Shown: one piece after another, positions 1 to 9,261 of the stretch | Layout: each line of letters begins with the position of its first letter | How positions within the stretch are numbered: the stretch's first letter is position 1 | NCBI RefSeq assembly: GCF_015244565.1 | Contig: NZ_JABCQG010000005.1 | Location: 1 to 64,000, forward strand | DNA: 64,000 nucleotides | Origin: Gluconobacter vitians | Lineage (GTDB): Bacteria > Pseudomonadota > Alphaproteobacteria > Acetobacterales > Acetobacteraceae | Direction: 5' to 3' | Program-made: the position numbers and the translations under genes | Notes under the pieces: generated by a model | Database searches by the model: none | The model's input: only the letters and a program-made list of their open reading frames with translations | What the model was told of the DNA's origin: nothing

Positions 1-151
1 CATATCCCTTCCAATTCCATATTCAGTTTTCAAAGACCATCTGCCCCGCCGCTCCAGAACCCCTCGAAGTGAGCCCCGCCGCGTCGGTGAACGGGCTTAT
101 ACGGGGAGCTCGGAGGGGGGTCAACAGGAAAATTGCATTTTTGTGAAAAAA
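1..151. other. Left-edge intergenic segment
   Basis: No convincing ORF is seen here. The segment follows the stop codon of the minus-strand epimerase gene, so it holds that gene's 3' flank. It contains a run of G residues near 115-120 and no clear hairpin with a U-tract. The neighbouring gene on the left lies outside the window. Confidence 0.4.
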
Positions 152-1120
152 TCAGATTCCGTGGAACTTTCTGAACCAGAGGCAGAACTCTTTCATGCCA
201 TCCTCAAAGGAAACCTCGGGCTCCCAGCCGCAAAGTTCCTTTATGTTTTCCAGAGAAGCCCAGGTCGATTCCATATCGGCCGCCGGCCGGGGCCGACATT
301 TCACAACAGCTTTCTGGTTCAGATTGCGCTCCAGCAGCTCGATCATGCGGACAACCTTTTCAGGTTTGTCTCCTCCGAGATTCAGCACGCGGGACGTTCC
401 TGCTTCGGGAGGCCGCCCCAGAATTTTCAGCACGCCTCTGACGATATCATCGATATAGGTGAAATCCCGGGACAGGTTCTTTCCGTCGTAGAGCGTGACC
501 GGACGACCTTCGGAAATCGCTTTGGCAAATCCGTAATACGCCATGTCGGGTCGGCCCCATGGACCGTATACCGTGAAGAACCGCAGACCGGTCTGCGGGA
601 TGCCATACAGATAGGCGTAGGACTCCGATGTCAGTTCCGCCGCTCTTTTGGTCACTGCATAGAGGGAGCTGGGCTGATCGACCCGATCCGTTTCACGGAA
701 AGGCGTGCTCCTGTTGCGTCCATAGACAGACGACGATGACGCATAGACGACATGGGTCAGATTTTTCAGATGCCGACATGCTTCGAGGAGCGCGACCTGT
801 CCCATGACGTTGGACGTCACATAGGAATAGGGATCCACCATCGAATGGCGGACACCGGCCTGAGCTGCGAGATGAACTACTGCTTCCAGATCGGGATGCG
901 ATTCAGTTAGGCTGTGCATGGCCTGGGGGTCCGCCACGTCCAGCTTCTGGAAGCTGAACGACGGATAAGGTTCGAGCTGCTTTAGTCGCGCGGCTTTCAG
1001 GGCCGGGTCGTAATAGTCGTTGAGACTATCGACCCCGATAACATTCATACCCTGTTTGAGAAGGGCTTCAGCAACATGAAACCCGATAAATCCGGCAACC
1101 CCGGTGACCAGAACTTTCAC
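152..1120 (-). CDS. NAD-dependent epimerase/dehydratase, UDP-glucuronate 4-epimerase-like
   Basis: A 322-aa extended-SDR nucleotide-sugar epimerase. It begins with the Rossmann motif GVAGFIG (residues 7-13), has the Ser-rich catalytic strand ASSSSVYG near residue 130 and the catalytic pair in YAVTK (Tyr154, Lys158). The later TVYGPWGRPDMA segment is typical of UDP-glucuronate 4-epimerases used for capsule or exopolysaccharide sugars. The reaction would be NAD-dependent C4 epimerisation of a UDP-hexuronic acid in the cytoplasm. The stop of the upstream DUF192 gene is 7 bp away and the MBL gene is just beyond, so the three probably form one minus-strand operon. The family is clear; the exact substrate is inferred. 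Confidence 0.85.
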   Translation of the reverse strand: MKVLVTGVAGFIGFHVAEALLKQGMNVIGVDSLNDYYDPALKAARLKQLEPYPSFSFQKLDVADPQAMHSLTESHPDLEAVVHLAAQAGVRHSMVDPYSYVTSNVMGQVALLEACRHLKNLTHVVYASSSSVYGRNRSTPFRETDRVDQPSSLYAVTKRAAELTSESYAYLYGIPQTGLRFFTVYGPWGRPDMAYYGFAKAISEGRPVTLYDGKNLSRDFTYIDDIVRGVLKILGRPPEAGTSRVLNLGGDKPEKVVRMIELLERNLNQKAVVKCRPRPAADMESTWASLENIKELCGWEPEVSFEDGMKEFCLWFRKFHGI

Positions 1121-1127
1121 AGGGACA

Positions 1128-1604
1128 TCAGTGCTTCAGCGCGGGACTGGTTACGACATCGCCTACACGGATTCCCAGCTTGGCTGTGACCCCGCCTGCC
1201 AGTTCAAGCGTATTGGCAACCACGCCATCGCTCCGAAGGATCGCTTCGCTCAGGGGAACGGCATTTTCCGCAATGGCATGAATGTGGTTGGTTGAATCGA
1301 TAAAGACGATGTCCAGCGGCACAAGGGTATTGCGCATCCACATGTCCGACACCTGAGGGGTCGACCACATGAACAGCATCCCTTCGTTTTCAGGCAGATG
1401 CTTGCGGAACATTTCCCCGACTTCCTGCTGTCGGTACGTCTTGGCCAGCTCCACCGTGAACGCATGCTTCTGGCCGTCACGCGTGGTGATGGTCAGACTC
1501 TCTGTTGGCAAACGGGCCTGTGCCTGCGTGATTGGCTCTTCCGCCCTTGCAATGCCGGCACTCATTCCAAGCGCCGCCACCAGCGCAAAGCATAAAACTC
1601 GCAT
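1128..1604 (-). CDS. DUF192 family exported protein
   Basis: A 158-aa protein with an N-terminal signal peptide (hydrophobic stretch to about residue 20, ending in ARAEE). The rest matches the DUF192 pattern: an EVGEMFR segment, then NEGMLFMW, a WMRNTLVPLDIVFID block, and a C-terminal VANTLELAGG stretch. DUF192 proteins are small exported proteins of unknown biochemical role. The gene lies between the MBL hydrolase (15 bp upstream) and the epimerase (7 bp downstream) in an apparent operon. Function cannot be assigned beyond the family. Confidence 0.8.
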   Translation of the reverse strand: MRVLCFALVAALGMSAGIARAEEPITQAQARLPTESLTITTRDGQKHAFTVELAKTYRQQEVGEMFRKHLPENEGMLFMWSTPQVSDMWMRNTLVPLDIVFIDSTNHIHAIAENAVPLSEAILRSDGVVANTLELAGGVTAKLGIRVGDVVTSPALKH

Positions 1605-1619
1605 GATATGACTTTCAGG

Positions 1620-2270
1620 TCAGGAGATCAGGAAAGGATTGGTCCGACGTTCTTCCCCGATGGTCGTCGGCATTCCGTGCCCACACAAAACGACGGTATC
1701 ATCGGACAGGCACAGAAGATGTTCGCGGATTCCGTCGATAAGGGCTTGTGAATCACCGTAGGCGAAATCCGTCCGGCCGACCGTTCCCCGGAACAATGTG
1801 TCCCCGGCCATGACGCGACGGTTATCATGGTCGATAAAGACAACATGTCCAGGCGTATGACCGGGCACATGGGCCACATACAGATCCTGCCCCAGCAGGT
1901 GCAGGACTTCGCCATCTTCCACGAAACGGTCGGGCGTGACGTTGTCCATGCCCGTCAGGCCGAAGGCAGCAGCCTGCTTCGTGATGCTCTGCAGCAGGAA
2001 ATCATCCCGTCGATCAGGGCCTATGACCGGTACCGTCTGATCCTGACGGGCTTCGAGAGCTTTCTTCAGGGCGGCCGCTCCGCCTGCATGATCCAGATGA
2101 CCATGCGTCAGAAGGATGGCCTCTACGGTCTGTCCATCCAGATGCTGGAGAACATCCTCAACATCGCCTCCCGGATCGACCACAACGGCACGGTTCTCAT
2201 CATTGGAGAGAATGGTGCAGTTCTGCCGCAGGGGCGTTACCGGCACCCGCTTTGCATACAAAGGAGTCAC
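1620..2270 (-). CDS. MBL-fold metallo-hydrolase (glyoxalase II-like)
   Basis: A 216-aa metallo-beta-lactamase-fold hydrolase. The metal-binding THGHLDHAGG motif (His56, His58, Asp60, His61) is followed by the VPGHTPGH histidine, the AGDTLFRG aspartate and a C-terminal GHG histidine, as in glyoxalase II-like YcbL enzymes that hydrolyse thioesters. It is shorter than full glyoxalase II (about 250 aa) and lacks that family's C-terminal substrate domain, so a YcbL-type role is more likely. It is the promoter-proximal gene of the run with DUF192 and the epimerase. The substrate is not predictable from sequence. Confidence 0.85.
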   Translation of the reverse strand: MTPLYAKRVPVTPLRQNCTILSNDENRAVVVDPGGDVEDVLQHLDGQTVEAILLTHGHLDHAGGAAALKKALEARQDQTVPVIGPDRRDDFLLQSITKQAAAFGLTGMDNVTPDRFVEDGEVLHLLGQDLYVAHVPGHTPGHVVFIDHDNRRVMAGDTLFRGTVGRTDFAYGDSQALIDGIREHLLCLSDDTVVLCGHGMPTTIGEERRTNPFLIS

Positions 2271-2420
2271 AGCTCCCCCTTCCAGACGGTCCGTTATGAT
2301 GTGGCGATACAGGGTCAGCCCCTGCGGGACAAGTCAAACACGGGATTGAGCCCCCAGATCATTGACCCTCCGTCACAGGACGGTCACTCTCCCCGTTTCC
2401 CATCCAGACGAGGTGTCATC

Positions 2421-2771
2421 ATGAGCCGTATCATCCGCACAGAACCCAATGCCATTCTCTCCAAGGCCGTCGAATATCATGGCTTCATCTTCACCCAGGG
2501 TGTCGTTGCGGCAGATCTTTCCAAAGGAATCGAAGAACAGACCAAGAGCGTTCTCGATCAGCTCGACGAAATTCTTGAAGTGCACGGTACCGACAAGACC
2601 CGGATCCTTCAGGCCCAGATCTGGGTGAAGGATATTGCAGACCGCACTGCCCTGAACACGGTCTGGTCTGCCTGGCTTCCGGAGAACATGGCTCCCGCAC
2701 GCGCCTGCGTTCAGGCCGTCATGGCGGACCCGAAGATCCTCGTGGAAATCATGCTCACGACGACGAAGTGA
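2421..2771 (+). CDS. RidA family protein
   Basis: A 116-aa YjgF/YER057c/UK114-family protein. The start chosen is the ATG at 2421 behind a GACGAGGTG ribosome-binding site; the longer in-frame extension runs antisense through the MBL gene and is not credible. It shows the family's EEQTKSVLDQLDEIL helix and the C-terminal APARACVQ block with Arg94, equivalent to the arginine that deaminates reactive 2-aminoacrylate imines in RidA. The end of the protein differs from E. coli RidA, so it may belong to another Rid subgroup. It stands alone, divergent from the MBL operon. Confidence 0.87.
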   Translation: MSRIIRTEPNAILSKAVEYHGFIFTQGVVAADLSKGIEEQTKSVLDQLDEILEVHGTDKTRILQAQIWVKDIADRTALNTVWSAWLPENMAPARACVQAVMADPKILVEIMLTTTK

Positions 2772-2943
2772 TCTGAATCAGCCGATTGTGGCGAGATTGC
2801 AGCAAACTATGGTGTCAAAAAGATTTTCTCTGGAAATGAAAATTTAACCCACAGGCCTGCATTCTGCTCTTGTCAGGGTTGCAGGAAGGTTGTTACCTCC
2901 CTGTAACCCGAACAACACACAACCAATCAGGATCCTAAAGATC

Positions 2944-3660
2944 GTGAAGCATAAAAGTTGCCGGAAAACCTTTTTCTCTACTCTGGCGCTCTCCGCGATC
3001 GCATTCTTTTCGGGACAGGCTCAGGCCCGTCACAGTTCGGGTCATCACGGTCGGACGGTCTTCCATAGTCATCGTACGGCCAGCCATCATCATTCCTATG
3101 CTCACGTCATTCAGTGCGTCGCTTACGCCAAGACGGCTTCTGAAGTGGTCCTGCACGGCAATGCCCGTGACTGGTGGTACAATGCTGCTGGCGTCTATGC
3201 CCGTGGCTCCGCCCCTCAGCCCGGATCAGTCCTGAATTTCCGCGCAATCCGCCGTATGCCGCTTGGCCACGTTGCCGTCGTGCGCTCGGTGGAAGACAGC
3301 CGGACCATTTATATTGACCAGTCGCACTGGGCTTCGAACGGCATTGCACATAACGTACGCGTCGTTGATGTCTCTCCTAATAACGACTGGAGTGCCGTTC
3401 GGGTTGCACTCAACGATCGCAGCGGTCGACTGGGCAGCATCTATCCGACCTACGGCTTCATCTATCCGCATTCCGATAATGGTGACCGCAATCCGGCGCC
3501 GCAGGTTGTTCTGGCCCGCGCTTCGACCCCCGCAAGCTTCCATCATCGTGCAGTCCTGAGCGGCTCGAATCCGCTGAGCCATCCGATGAGCAACACAGAA
3601 GTCGCCGAAGCTCCGGACGATGCCTTCACTTCGGACGCGCCCGACCGCTCGATTCGCTGA
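2944..3660 (+). CDS. CHAP-domain exported protein (putative amidase)
   Basis: A protein of about 238 aa with a signal peptide ending in GQAQA. I prefer the GTG at 2944, preceded by AGGATC, over a TTG at 2890, because it places the signal peptide at the N-terminus. After a His/Ser-rich linker comes a CHAP-like core: QCVAYAK with the nucleophile cysteine, a WWYNAAG segment, then GHVAVV with the catalytic histidine and an IDQSHW stretch. CHAP amidases cleave peptidoglycan peptides in the periplasm. The C-terminal 70 residues look disordered. Family evident, substrate inferred. Confidence 0.8.
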   Translation: MKHKSCRKTFFSTLALSAIAFFSGQAQARHSSGHHGRTVFHSHRTASHHHSYAHVIQCVAYAKTASEVVLHGNARDWWYNAAGVYARGSAPQPGSVLNFRAIRRMPLGHVAVVRSVEDSRTIYIDQSHWASNGIAHNVRVVDVSPNNDWSAVRVALNDRSGRLGSIYPTYGFIYPHSDNGDRNPAPQVVLARASTPASFHHRAVLSGSNPLSHPMSNTEVAEAPDDAFTSDAPDRSIR

Positions 3661-3678
3661 TCTGACCTAAGGCTGGGG

Positions 3679-4137
3679 TCAGTCCGGCCGCGACTCCCGA
3701 TGATAGGGATGGCCAGTATTGATGGCCTGAGCGCGGAAGACCTGCTCGGCGATCAGAACCCTGACCAGCATATGCGGCCAGGTTAATTTCCCCAGAGAAA
3801 TCACGGAATCGGCCCGCTGGATCACGCTTGAATCCAGCCCTTCCGCACCACCGATCAGAAAATGAATGGGGCGCCCCGATTCCTGCCAGCGGGACAGCAT
3901 CTCCGCCAGCCGCAGGCTGTCCGGTGTCTTGCCACCTTCATCCAGCGCCACGATCAGGGCATTGTCAGGACAGGCCTCCAGAAGAACCGCAGCGTCCTTG
4001 CGCTTCTGCTCCTGGACGCTGCCTTTTGACGGCGCGAGTTCCGTCACCGTCAAAGCGGGCCTGATCCGGCCCGCATAACGTTCGAACAGTTCGCGCTCCG
4101 GCCCGGCTTTGAGCCGGCCGATTGCGACCAGTTTCAT
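3679..4137 (-). CDS. rlmH: 23S rRNA (pseudouridine1915-N3)-methyltransferase RlmH
   Basis: A 152-aa SPOUT methyltransferase of normal RlmH length. The SAM-binding trefoil knot is visible in [11 protein letters not shown] and in [19 protein letters not shown], and the protein ends with the conserved HPYHRE tail. It methylates pseudouridine 1915 in helix 69 of 23S rRNA in assembled ribosomes. The start codon directly abuts the rsfS stop, so the genes should be translationally coupled. The rsfS-rlmH pair beside nadD and proA is a common alphaproteobacterial arrangement. Confidence 0.95.
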   Translation of the reverse strand: MKLVAIGRLKAGPERELFERYAGRIRPALTVTELAPSKGSVQEQKRKDAAVLLEACPDNALIVALDEGGKTPDSLRLAEMLSRWQESGRPIHFLIGGAEGLDSSVIQRADSVISLGKLTWPHMLVRVLIAEQVFRAQAINTGHPYHRESRPD

Positions 4138-4641
4138 TCAGTCCTGCTCTTCGTCCTGTCCGACAGCAACTTCGTCTTCGCTGCCATCCAGATCGGTGCC
4201 CCACATCCGCTCCAGCCCGTAAAGCTCGCGGCTTTCCGGCTTGAAGAGATGCACAACAACATCGCCGGCATCGATCAGGACCCAGTCGCTGCCATTCGCG
4301 CCTTCGATCAGGATACGCTTGATGCCGATCTCATTGAGCTTCTTTTCGATGTGATGCGCCATCGCGGAAATCTGACGGTCGGCAAGACCGGTCGCAATAA
4401 CCATGCGATCAGCAAAATTCGCGCGGCCGACCAGGTCCAGCACAACGATGTCTTCACCCTTGTCTTCGTCCAGACTCGTGGTGATGACCGTCAGCATGCT
4501 GGTCAGAAGATCCGGCTGCACGGCTTCGCGCTTGACGGCCGTTTTCTTCGGTCCGGCAACTGCGGCCTTCTTGCGAGCCGTTCCCGGCACCTTGGCAGCC
4601 TCGGCCAGTGCCGCATCGGGGGAGCTGGTTTTCCGGCGCAC
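4138..4641 (-). CDS. rsfS: Ribosome silencing factor RsfS
   Basis: The core matches RsfS (Iojap family): EDIVVLDLVGRANFADRMVIATG, then SAMAHHIEKKL and the GSDWVLIDAGDVVVHLF segment. RsfS binds ribosomal protein L14 and blocks subunit joining in starvation. The protein is longer than usual because of a Lys/Ala-rich N-terminal arm of about 45 residues. No ATG is available in frame near the start: the GTG at 4641 is listed, but a good GGAG motif overlapping the nadD stop lies about 8 nt before an ATC codon at about 4678, so the true start may be upstream and non-canonical. Cotranscribed with nadD and rlmH. Confidence 0.88.
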   Translation of the reverse strand: MRRKTSSPDAALAEAAKVPGTARKKAAVAGPKKTAVKREAVQPDLLTSMLTVITTSLDEDKGEDIVVLDLVGRANFADRMVIATGLADRQISAMAHHIEKKLNEIGIKRILIEGANGSDWVLIDAGDVVVHLFKPESRELYGLERMWGTDLDGSEDEVAVGQDEEQD

Positions 4642-4688
4642 AGGCTTTTTGGCCTGCGATTCGGGAGAGGTCGTCTTGGTGATGGTTT

Positions 4689-5276
4689 TTACTCCTGATC
4701 GGAATCCGGACGAAACTGGCCGGACTCACGCAACGCTGTAGCCGATATATCGTTCTGCGGCGCAGAAAGGAACGTCCATGCGTTGCCTTTTCGCTCCGCA
4801 AGCATGGGAGATTCGCGCGAAGGCCGTCTCTGATGCCGCAAAACGGACGCCGCAGCCCCCCGCAGGGCTGGCGAAACACTGCCTGGACGGGGGAGCACAG
4901 CGATGGGTACCATCGCAGCCAACTGCCGCCAGCGTTTCCAGTGCGACAATTGCGCCAAGCCGTCCGCACCCATCAGCCACACGAAGCGCACATGCGGGAA
5001 ACGCTGCTTCAGCAATCCGACCGTTTTTACGGTGAAGCGCTGCCCAAGCCGCGATTCGATATCCGTTGCAACGATTCGCCGTCCGTCTGCAATCCGCTCC
5101 GCAGAAGCAACACGCACCCTGAACGGTGCCATGCCTTTGCGCGGCTTGAGCGGATTTCCTGGCGAGACCATGAGCCACACCTGATCCAGTCGCAGAGCCC
5201 GCAAAGCCCGTCGCGCCAGCATGAGATGACCTGCATGCGCCGGATTGAAAGACCCGCCCAGCAGACCGATCCGCAT
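4689..5276 (-). CDS. nadD: Nicotinate-nucleotide adenylyltransferase NadD
   Basis: A 195-aa protein using the ATG at 5276, which places the nucleotidyltransferase motif GLLGGSFNPAHAGH at the N-terminus; a longer reading adds 26 residues with no family match. The H..GH motif and the C-terminal ISATALRESG (the ISSTxIR-type motif) identify NadD, which adenylates nicotinate mononucleotide in NAD synthesis. It sits 32 bp after proA and 47 bp before the annotated rsfS start. A second NAD gene, nadE, lies at 32.4 kb. Confidence 0.93.
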   Translation of the reverse strand: MRIGLLGGSFNPAHAGHLMLARRALRALRLDQVWLMVSPGNPLKPRKGMAPFRVRVASAERIADGRRIVATDIESRLGQRFTVKTVGLLKQRFPHVRFVWLMGADGLAQLSHWKRWRQLAAMVPIAVLPRPGSVSPALRGAAASVLRHQRRPSRESPMLAERKGNAWTFLSAPQNDISATALRESGQFRPDSDQE

Positions 5277-5308
5277 GTTCCGGCCATCACCAGACGTCGG
5301 GATACTGA

Positions 5309-6565
5309 TCAGCCCCGCACCTGCCCGGTGCCGATCACTTCGTACCGGTAGCATGTCAGCTGCTCGAGCCCCACTGGACCGCGCGCGTGCATCCGTCCTG
5401 TCGCAATGCCGATTTCCGCACCGAATCCGAACTCCCCACCGTCACAGAACTGCGTGGACGCATTCCACATCACCACCGCACTGTCCGTCCCGTTGAGGAA
5501 CTCCGCCGCGGCTTCGGGATCTTCGGCGATAATGGCCTCGGTATGCGAACTTCCGTGCCGCGCGATGTGATCCAGAGCATCCTCAATTCCGTACACCACG
5601 GCAACCGAAAGCACGGCGTCCAGCCATTCCATATCGAAATCATCAGCCGAAGCTGCCGCCAGCGTCGGCACGATCGCACGCGCCCGGTCATCTGCCCGGA
5701 ACGTACATCCCTTCGCAGCCAGATCTTCAACAAGCAAGGGCAGCAGAGTTGGTGCAATCGTCGCATCGATCAGCAGCGTCTCCGTCGCACCGCAGATCCC
5801 CGTCCGCCGCATCTTCGCATCCAGCAGCACTTTCCGTGCCATGGCCGGATCAGCACTCGCATGGATGTAGGTGTGATTCAGACCGTCCGCATGCGCCAGA
5901 ACAGGAACCCGGGCCTCGCGCTGCACGCGCTCCACAAGGGACTTGCCACCACGCGGAATGATCAGATCAATCTTTCCCGCAGCCTGTAGCATCGCCCCGA
6001 CCAGAGCCCGGTCAGCGGATGGCAGGATCTGCACACAGGCCTCATCCAGCCCGGCTGCCCGCAATCCGTCTTCCATCGCCGCCTGAATGGCACGCGCCGA
6101 ATGCAGGCTTTCCCCGCCACCGCGCAAAATCACCGCATTGCCGGACTTGATGCACAGCGCGGCGGCATCGGCACCAACATTGGGCCGGCTTTCATAGATC
6201 ATGCCGATCACGCCAAGCGGCGTCGCCACCCGGCGGAAATGCAGCCCGTTCGGCCTGTCCCATTCCGCCAAAACGCGCCCAACCGGATCCGGCAGACCTG
6301 CCACGTCTTCCAGACCGTGCGCCATCGCCTCGACCCGCTCCGGCGTCAGCGTCAGACGGTCCCGGAACGCGGCGTTCCGGTCTTCGGAAAGCGCTGCCAG
6401 ATCCTTTTGATTGGCGGCCACGATCTCATCCGATCGGGCCCTCAGCGCTTTCGCAGCTTCGGAGAGGGCATGATTGCGGGTTTCCGCGCTCGCCCGCGCC
6501 AGACTCCGGCTGGCCCGGCGAGCATGCTCCGCCAGACCGTCCAGAATGTGCCCTGCCTCAGACAT
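5309..6565 (-). CDS. proA: Gamma-glutamyl phosphate reductase ProA
   Basis: A 418-aa protein, the normal ProA length. It shows the NADP-binding region LGVIGMIYESRPNVGADA, the GNAVILRGGGE block and the catalytic cysteine in RRTGICGATETLL. ProA reduces gamma-glutamyl phosphate to glutamate semialdehyde in proline synthesis; proC is also in this window at 18.7 kb. The start at 6565 gives MSEAGHIL and overlaps the ychF stop by 8 bp, which points to translational coupling. Longer starts run into ychF sequence and lack homology. Confidence 0.95.
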   Translation of the reverse strand: MSEAGHILDGLAEHARRASRSLARASAETRNHALSEAAKALRARSDEIVAANQKDLAALSEDRNAAFRDRLTLTPERVEAMAHGLEDVAGLPDPVGRVLAEWDRPNGLHFRRVATPLGVIGMIYESRPNVGADAAALCIKSGNAVILRGGGESLHSARAIQAAMEDGLRAAGLDEACVQILPSADRALVGAMLQAAGKIDLIIPRGGKSLVERVQREARVPVLAHADGLNHTYIHASADPAMARKVLLDAKMRRTGICGATETLLIDATIAPTLLPLLVEDLAAKGCTFRADDRARAIVPTLAAASADDFDMEWLDAVLSVAVVYGIEDALDHIARHGSSHTEAIIAEDPEAAAEFLNGTDSAVVMWNASTQFCDGGEFGFGAEIGIATGRMHARGPVGLEQLTCYRYEVIGTGQVRG

Positions 6566-7652
6566 TGAACCGGAACAGCAGGACGTCACCATCCTGCACC
6601 ACGTATTCCTTGCCTTCGATCCGCAGCTTTCCGGCTTCCTTGGCCCCAGCCTCACCATTACAGGCGACGTAATCATCAAAAGCTACGGTTTCGCAGGCAA
6701 TGAACCCGCGCTCGAAATCGTTATGAATGACGGCAGCGGCCTGCGGTGCTTTGGTGCCAGCCGTAATCGTCCAGGCGCGGGATTCCTTCGGTCCGACCGT
6801 AAAATATGTCCGCAGGCCCAGCAGCTTGTAGCCAGCCGCGATGACGCGATCCAACCCGCTATCTGTCAGACCCAGCCCTTCAAGAAACTCCGTCCGGTCT
6901 TCCTGCGGCAGCTGGCTGACTTCTGCCTCAATGGCAGCCGAAACCACGACAACACCTGCGCCCTCGGCTTCGGCCCGCTTGCGCACGGCTTCCGAAAAGG
7001 CGTTTCCGGTCGCGGCCGAACCTTCCTCGACATTGCAGACATACAGAACGGGCTTCGTGGTCAGAAGCTGAAGGCGGGAGGCCTCTGCTTCCTGCCCCTT
7101 GGGAACCGCCGTCCGGGCTGGCTTGCCATCACGCAACGCTGCCAGCAGCGGCTCCATCAGTTCAAGCTGTGCCTGAGCCTCACGATCGTTGCCACGGGCC
7201 CGCTTCTGCAGACCGACCTGGCGCTTCTCCAGGCTCTCCAGATCCGCCAGCATCAGTTCCGTCTCGATGATGTCCGCATCCCGAACCGGATCGACCCCAC
7301 CTTCGACATGCGTGATGTCGTCGTCTTCGAAGCAGCGCAGAACGTGCACAATGGCATCGACTTCACGGATATTGGCCAGAAACTGGTTGCCCAGACCTTC
7401 ACCCTTGGACGCGCCACGGACCAGCCCCGCGATATCCACGAATTCAAGGCTGGTCGGGACCTTGCGGATGGACTTGCCGATCCGTGCCAGCTCATCCAGT
7501 CGTGGATCCGGCACAGCCACACGGCCCGTATTCGGCTCGATGGTGCAGAACGGGTAATTCGCAGCCTGTGCCGCCGCTGTTTCCGTCAGGGCATTGAACA
7601 GCGTGGACTTGCCGACATTGGGCAGACCAACGATGCCGCAATTGAAACCCAT
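6558..7652 (-). CDS. ychF: Redox-regulated ATPase YchF (Obg-family)
   Basis: A 364-aa protein of normal YchF/Ola1 length. The G1 motif is GLPNVGKST near the N-terminus, followed by [20 protein letters not shown] (G3/switch II) and VLYVCNVEE. The C-terminal TGS domain contains RAWTI, then [14 protein letters not shown] and the ending [11 protein letters not shown]. YchF prefers ATP and associates with ribosomes in stress responses. The TGA stop overlaps the proA start by 8 bp. A GGAGAG ribosome-binding site precedes the ATG. Confidence 0.96.
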   Translation of the reverse strand: MGFNCGIVGLPNVGKSTLFNALTETAAAQAANYPFCTIEPNTGRVAVPDPRLDELARIGKSIRKVPTSLEFVDIAGLVRGASKGEGLGNQFLANIREVDAIVHVLRCFEDDDITHVEGGVDPVRDADIIETELMLADLESLEKRQVGLQKRARGNDREAQAQLELMEPLLAALRDGKPARTAVPKGQEAEASRLQLLTTKPVLYVCNVEEGSAATGNAFSEAVRKRAEAEGAGVVVVSAAIEAEVSQLPQEDRTEFLEGLGLTDSGLDRVIAAGYKLLGLRTYFTVGPKESRAWTITAGTKAPQAAAVIHNDFERGFIACETVAFDDYVACNGEAGAKEAGKLRIEGKEYVVQDGDVLLFRFNV

Positions 7653-7843
7653 TCGTGCTCTCCATCATCATTGAAGACCGTCCAGACGCGAACGATCCGT
7701 TCCAGAAAATTCCGTTGCCCTGTGTTCGCAGAAACCGGAGAGGCTCACAACCACCTGCCCTCATGAAACAGGCTTTTCAGCCCATGATTCCTGCGTGATT
7801 CTGCCAGCTTTCTCGTTGAGGAGCTATTACAGCCGCAAGGCCT
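7653..7843. other. Intergenic region between pth and ychF
   Basis: A 191-bp gap that should carry the ychF promoter on the minus strand. I see the ychF ribosome-binding site at its left edge, but no convincing small gene or terminator hairpin with a U-tract. Confidence 0.4.
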
Positions 7844-8413
7844 TCAGGCAGCCAGCAACGCGACCTTCGTCATGAAAGCTTCGTGTTCTTTCTTCGCCAG
7901 AAGGGGTGCCGCATCGGCGATGGCCTCAAGCCACCGTTCCAGCTCCGGCTCTTCCGCCTTGGCGAAATTGCCCAGAACATGCCCGGTCACACGGTCCTTG
8001 TGGCCCGGATGACCGATCCCCATCCGCACACGCCAGTAATCCGGCCCCGGCAGACATTTATCCATGGAGCGCAGACCATTATGCCCGGCGGCACCACCGC
8101 CACGCTTGATGCGCAGCTTGCCGAAAGCAAGGTCGAGTTCGTCGTGGAATACGGTGATATCGTCCTGCGCAATCTTGAAGAACTGCGCGGCTTGCTGAAC
8201 GCTGTCGCCTGACCGGTTCATATACGTCATCGGCTTGAGGAGCAGGATCTTCTGCCCCCCGATGACGCCTTCGGAGGTCTCCCCCCGGAAACGCTTGCGC
8301 CACGGTGAGAAACCGTGGCGCCTGGCGATCTCGTCGACCGCCATAAAGCCGATATTGTGTCGATGACGGCTCATCCCCGGCTCGGGGTTGCCGAGACCGG
8401 TCCAGAGCCTCAT
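7844..8413 (-). CDS. pth: Peptidyl-tRNA hydrolase
   Basis: A 189-aa protein, the usual Pth length. Diagnostic features are [19 protein letters not shown] with the catalytic histidine, [12 protein letters not shown], the [13 protein letters not shown] segment with the catalytic aspartate, and [12 protein letters not shown]. Pth recycles tRNA from peptidyl-tRNAs released prematurely. The gene is 3 bp downstream of rplY, the classical rplY-pth pair. Confidence 0.96.
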   Translation of the reverse strand: MRLWTGLGNPEPGMSRHRHNIGFMAVDEIARRHGFSPWRKRFRGETSEGVIGGQKILLLKPMTYMNRSGDSVQQAAQFFKIAQDDITVFHDELDLAFGKLRIKRGGGAAGHNGLRSMDKCLPGPDYWRVRMGIGHPGHKDRVTGHVLGNFAKAEEPELERWLEAIADAAPLLAKKEHEAFMTKVALLAA

Positions 8414-8416
8414 CGA

Positions 8417-9076
8417 TTACTTCTTCTTTGCGCCGGGCTTTGCAGCAGCGGCTTCGGCTTCAGCAGCAGCCTTGGCAGCAGCTTCGGCTTCCATTTCGGC
8501 ATCGATCGTCGGTGCAGCGATGGAGGCGATGACCATGTCAGCAGCCTGGCCGCTTCCCAGAACAACGCCCTCGGTGCCCTTGAGGTCCGTCCAGCGCACG
8601 TTGTCGTGGATGTCCAGGCCGCTCAGATCTGCCGTGAAGTGTTCCGGAATGTTGGCCGGATCAGCCTGCACGTCGATGTAGTGACGGACGACGTTCAGCA
8701 CGCCACCGCGCTTGATGCCCGGGGACTTCTCTTCGCCAACGAAAGCGATGGAGACTTCGACGTGCACCTTGGTGCCGGCAGCAACGCGCTGGAAGTCAAC
8801 ATGGATCGGAGCATCGGTGACCGGGTGCAGCTGCACGTCACGGATCAGGGCTGCAACCGGCTCTGCGCCTTCGGCAGCCAGGTTGTACACGCGGGAGGAC
8901 CAGCCACCGCGATGCAGTTCCTTCATGATCACGCGCGGATCAAGTGCGATGATGGAGGGTTCCTGCTTGCCACCGTAGATCACGGCCGGCACGAGGCCCT
9001 CACGTCTCGTTGCGCGCGCTGCCCCCTTACCAGCCTTCGCACGCGTCGAGACAGCAAGTGTCGTCAAATTAGCCAC
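8417..9076 (-). CDS. rplY: 50S ribosomal protein L25/Ctc
   Basis: A 219-aa long-form L25 (Ctc or TL5 type). The N-terminal 5S rRNA-binding domain contains [21 protein letters not shown], and the C-terminal beta domain contains [16 protein letters not shown]. The tail is rich in Ala, Glu and Lys. It binds 5S rRNA in the large subunit. It heads the two-gene rplY-pth unit, and the 185-bp gap to the divergent MFS gene should hold its promoter. Confidence 0.95.
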   Translation of the reverse strand: MANLTTLAVSTRAKAGKGAARATRREGLVPAVIYGGKQEPSIIALDPRVIMKELHRGGWSSRVYNLAAEGAEPVAALIRDVQLHPVTDAPIHVDFQRVAAGTKVHVEVSIAFVGEEKSPGIKRGGVLNVVRHYIDVQADPANIPEHFTADLSGLDIHDNVRWTDLKGTEGVVLGSGQAADMVIASIAAPTIDAEMEAEAAAKAAAEAEAAAAKPGAKKK

Positions 9077-9261
9077 TGTTACGCTCCTGCGTATTGAATT
9101 TCACTCAACACAGACCTCCAGGGGTGCCTGTGCGAGGCGCGGAGTAGCGGAAAACCGCCACCGGCACAACCATTTTCGGACTCTGCCCCTCTGGACCAGC
9201 CCGTCTGCAGGCCGCTACGTTTGCGTTTCATTTCCACAGTTTCCGGCAGATCCCCCACCCG

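Noticed and set aside
3662-3682. CTGACC/GGTCAG hairpin between the CHAP gene and rlmH
   Set aside because: The stem is only 6 bp with a long loop and no U-tract, too weak to call a terminator.
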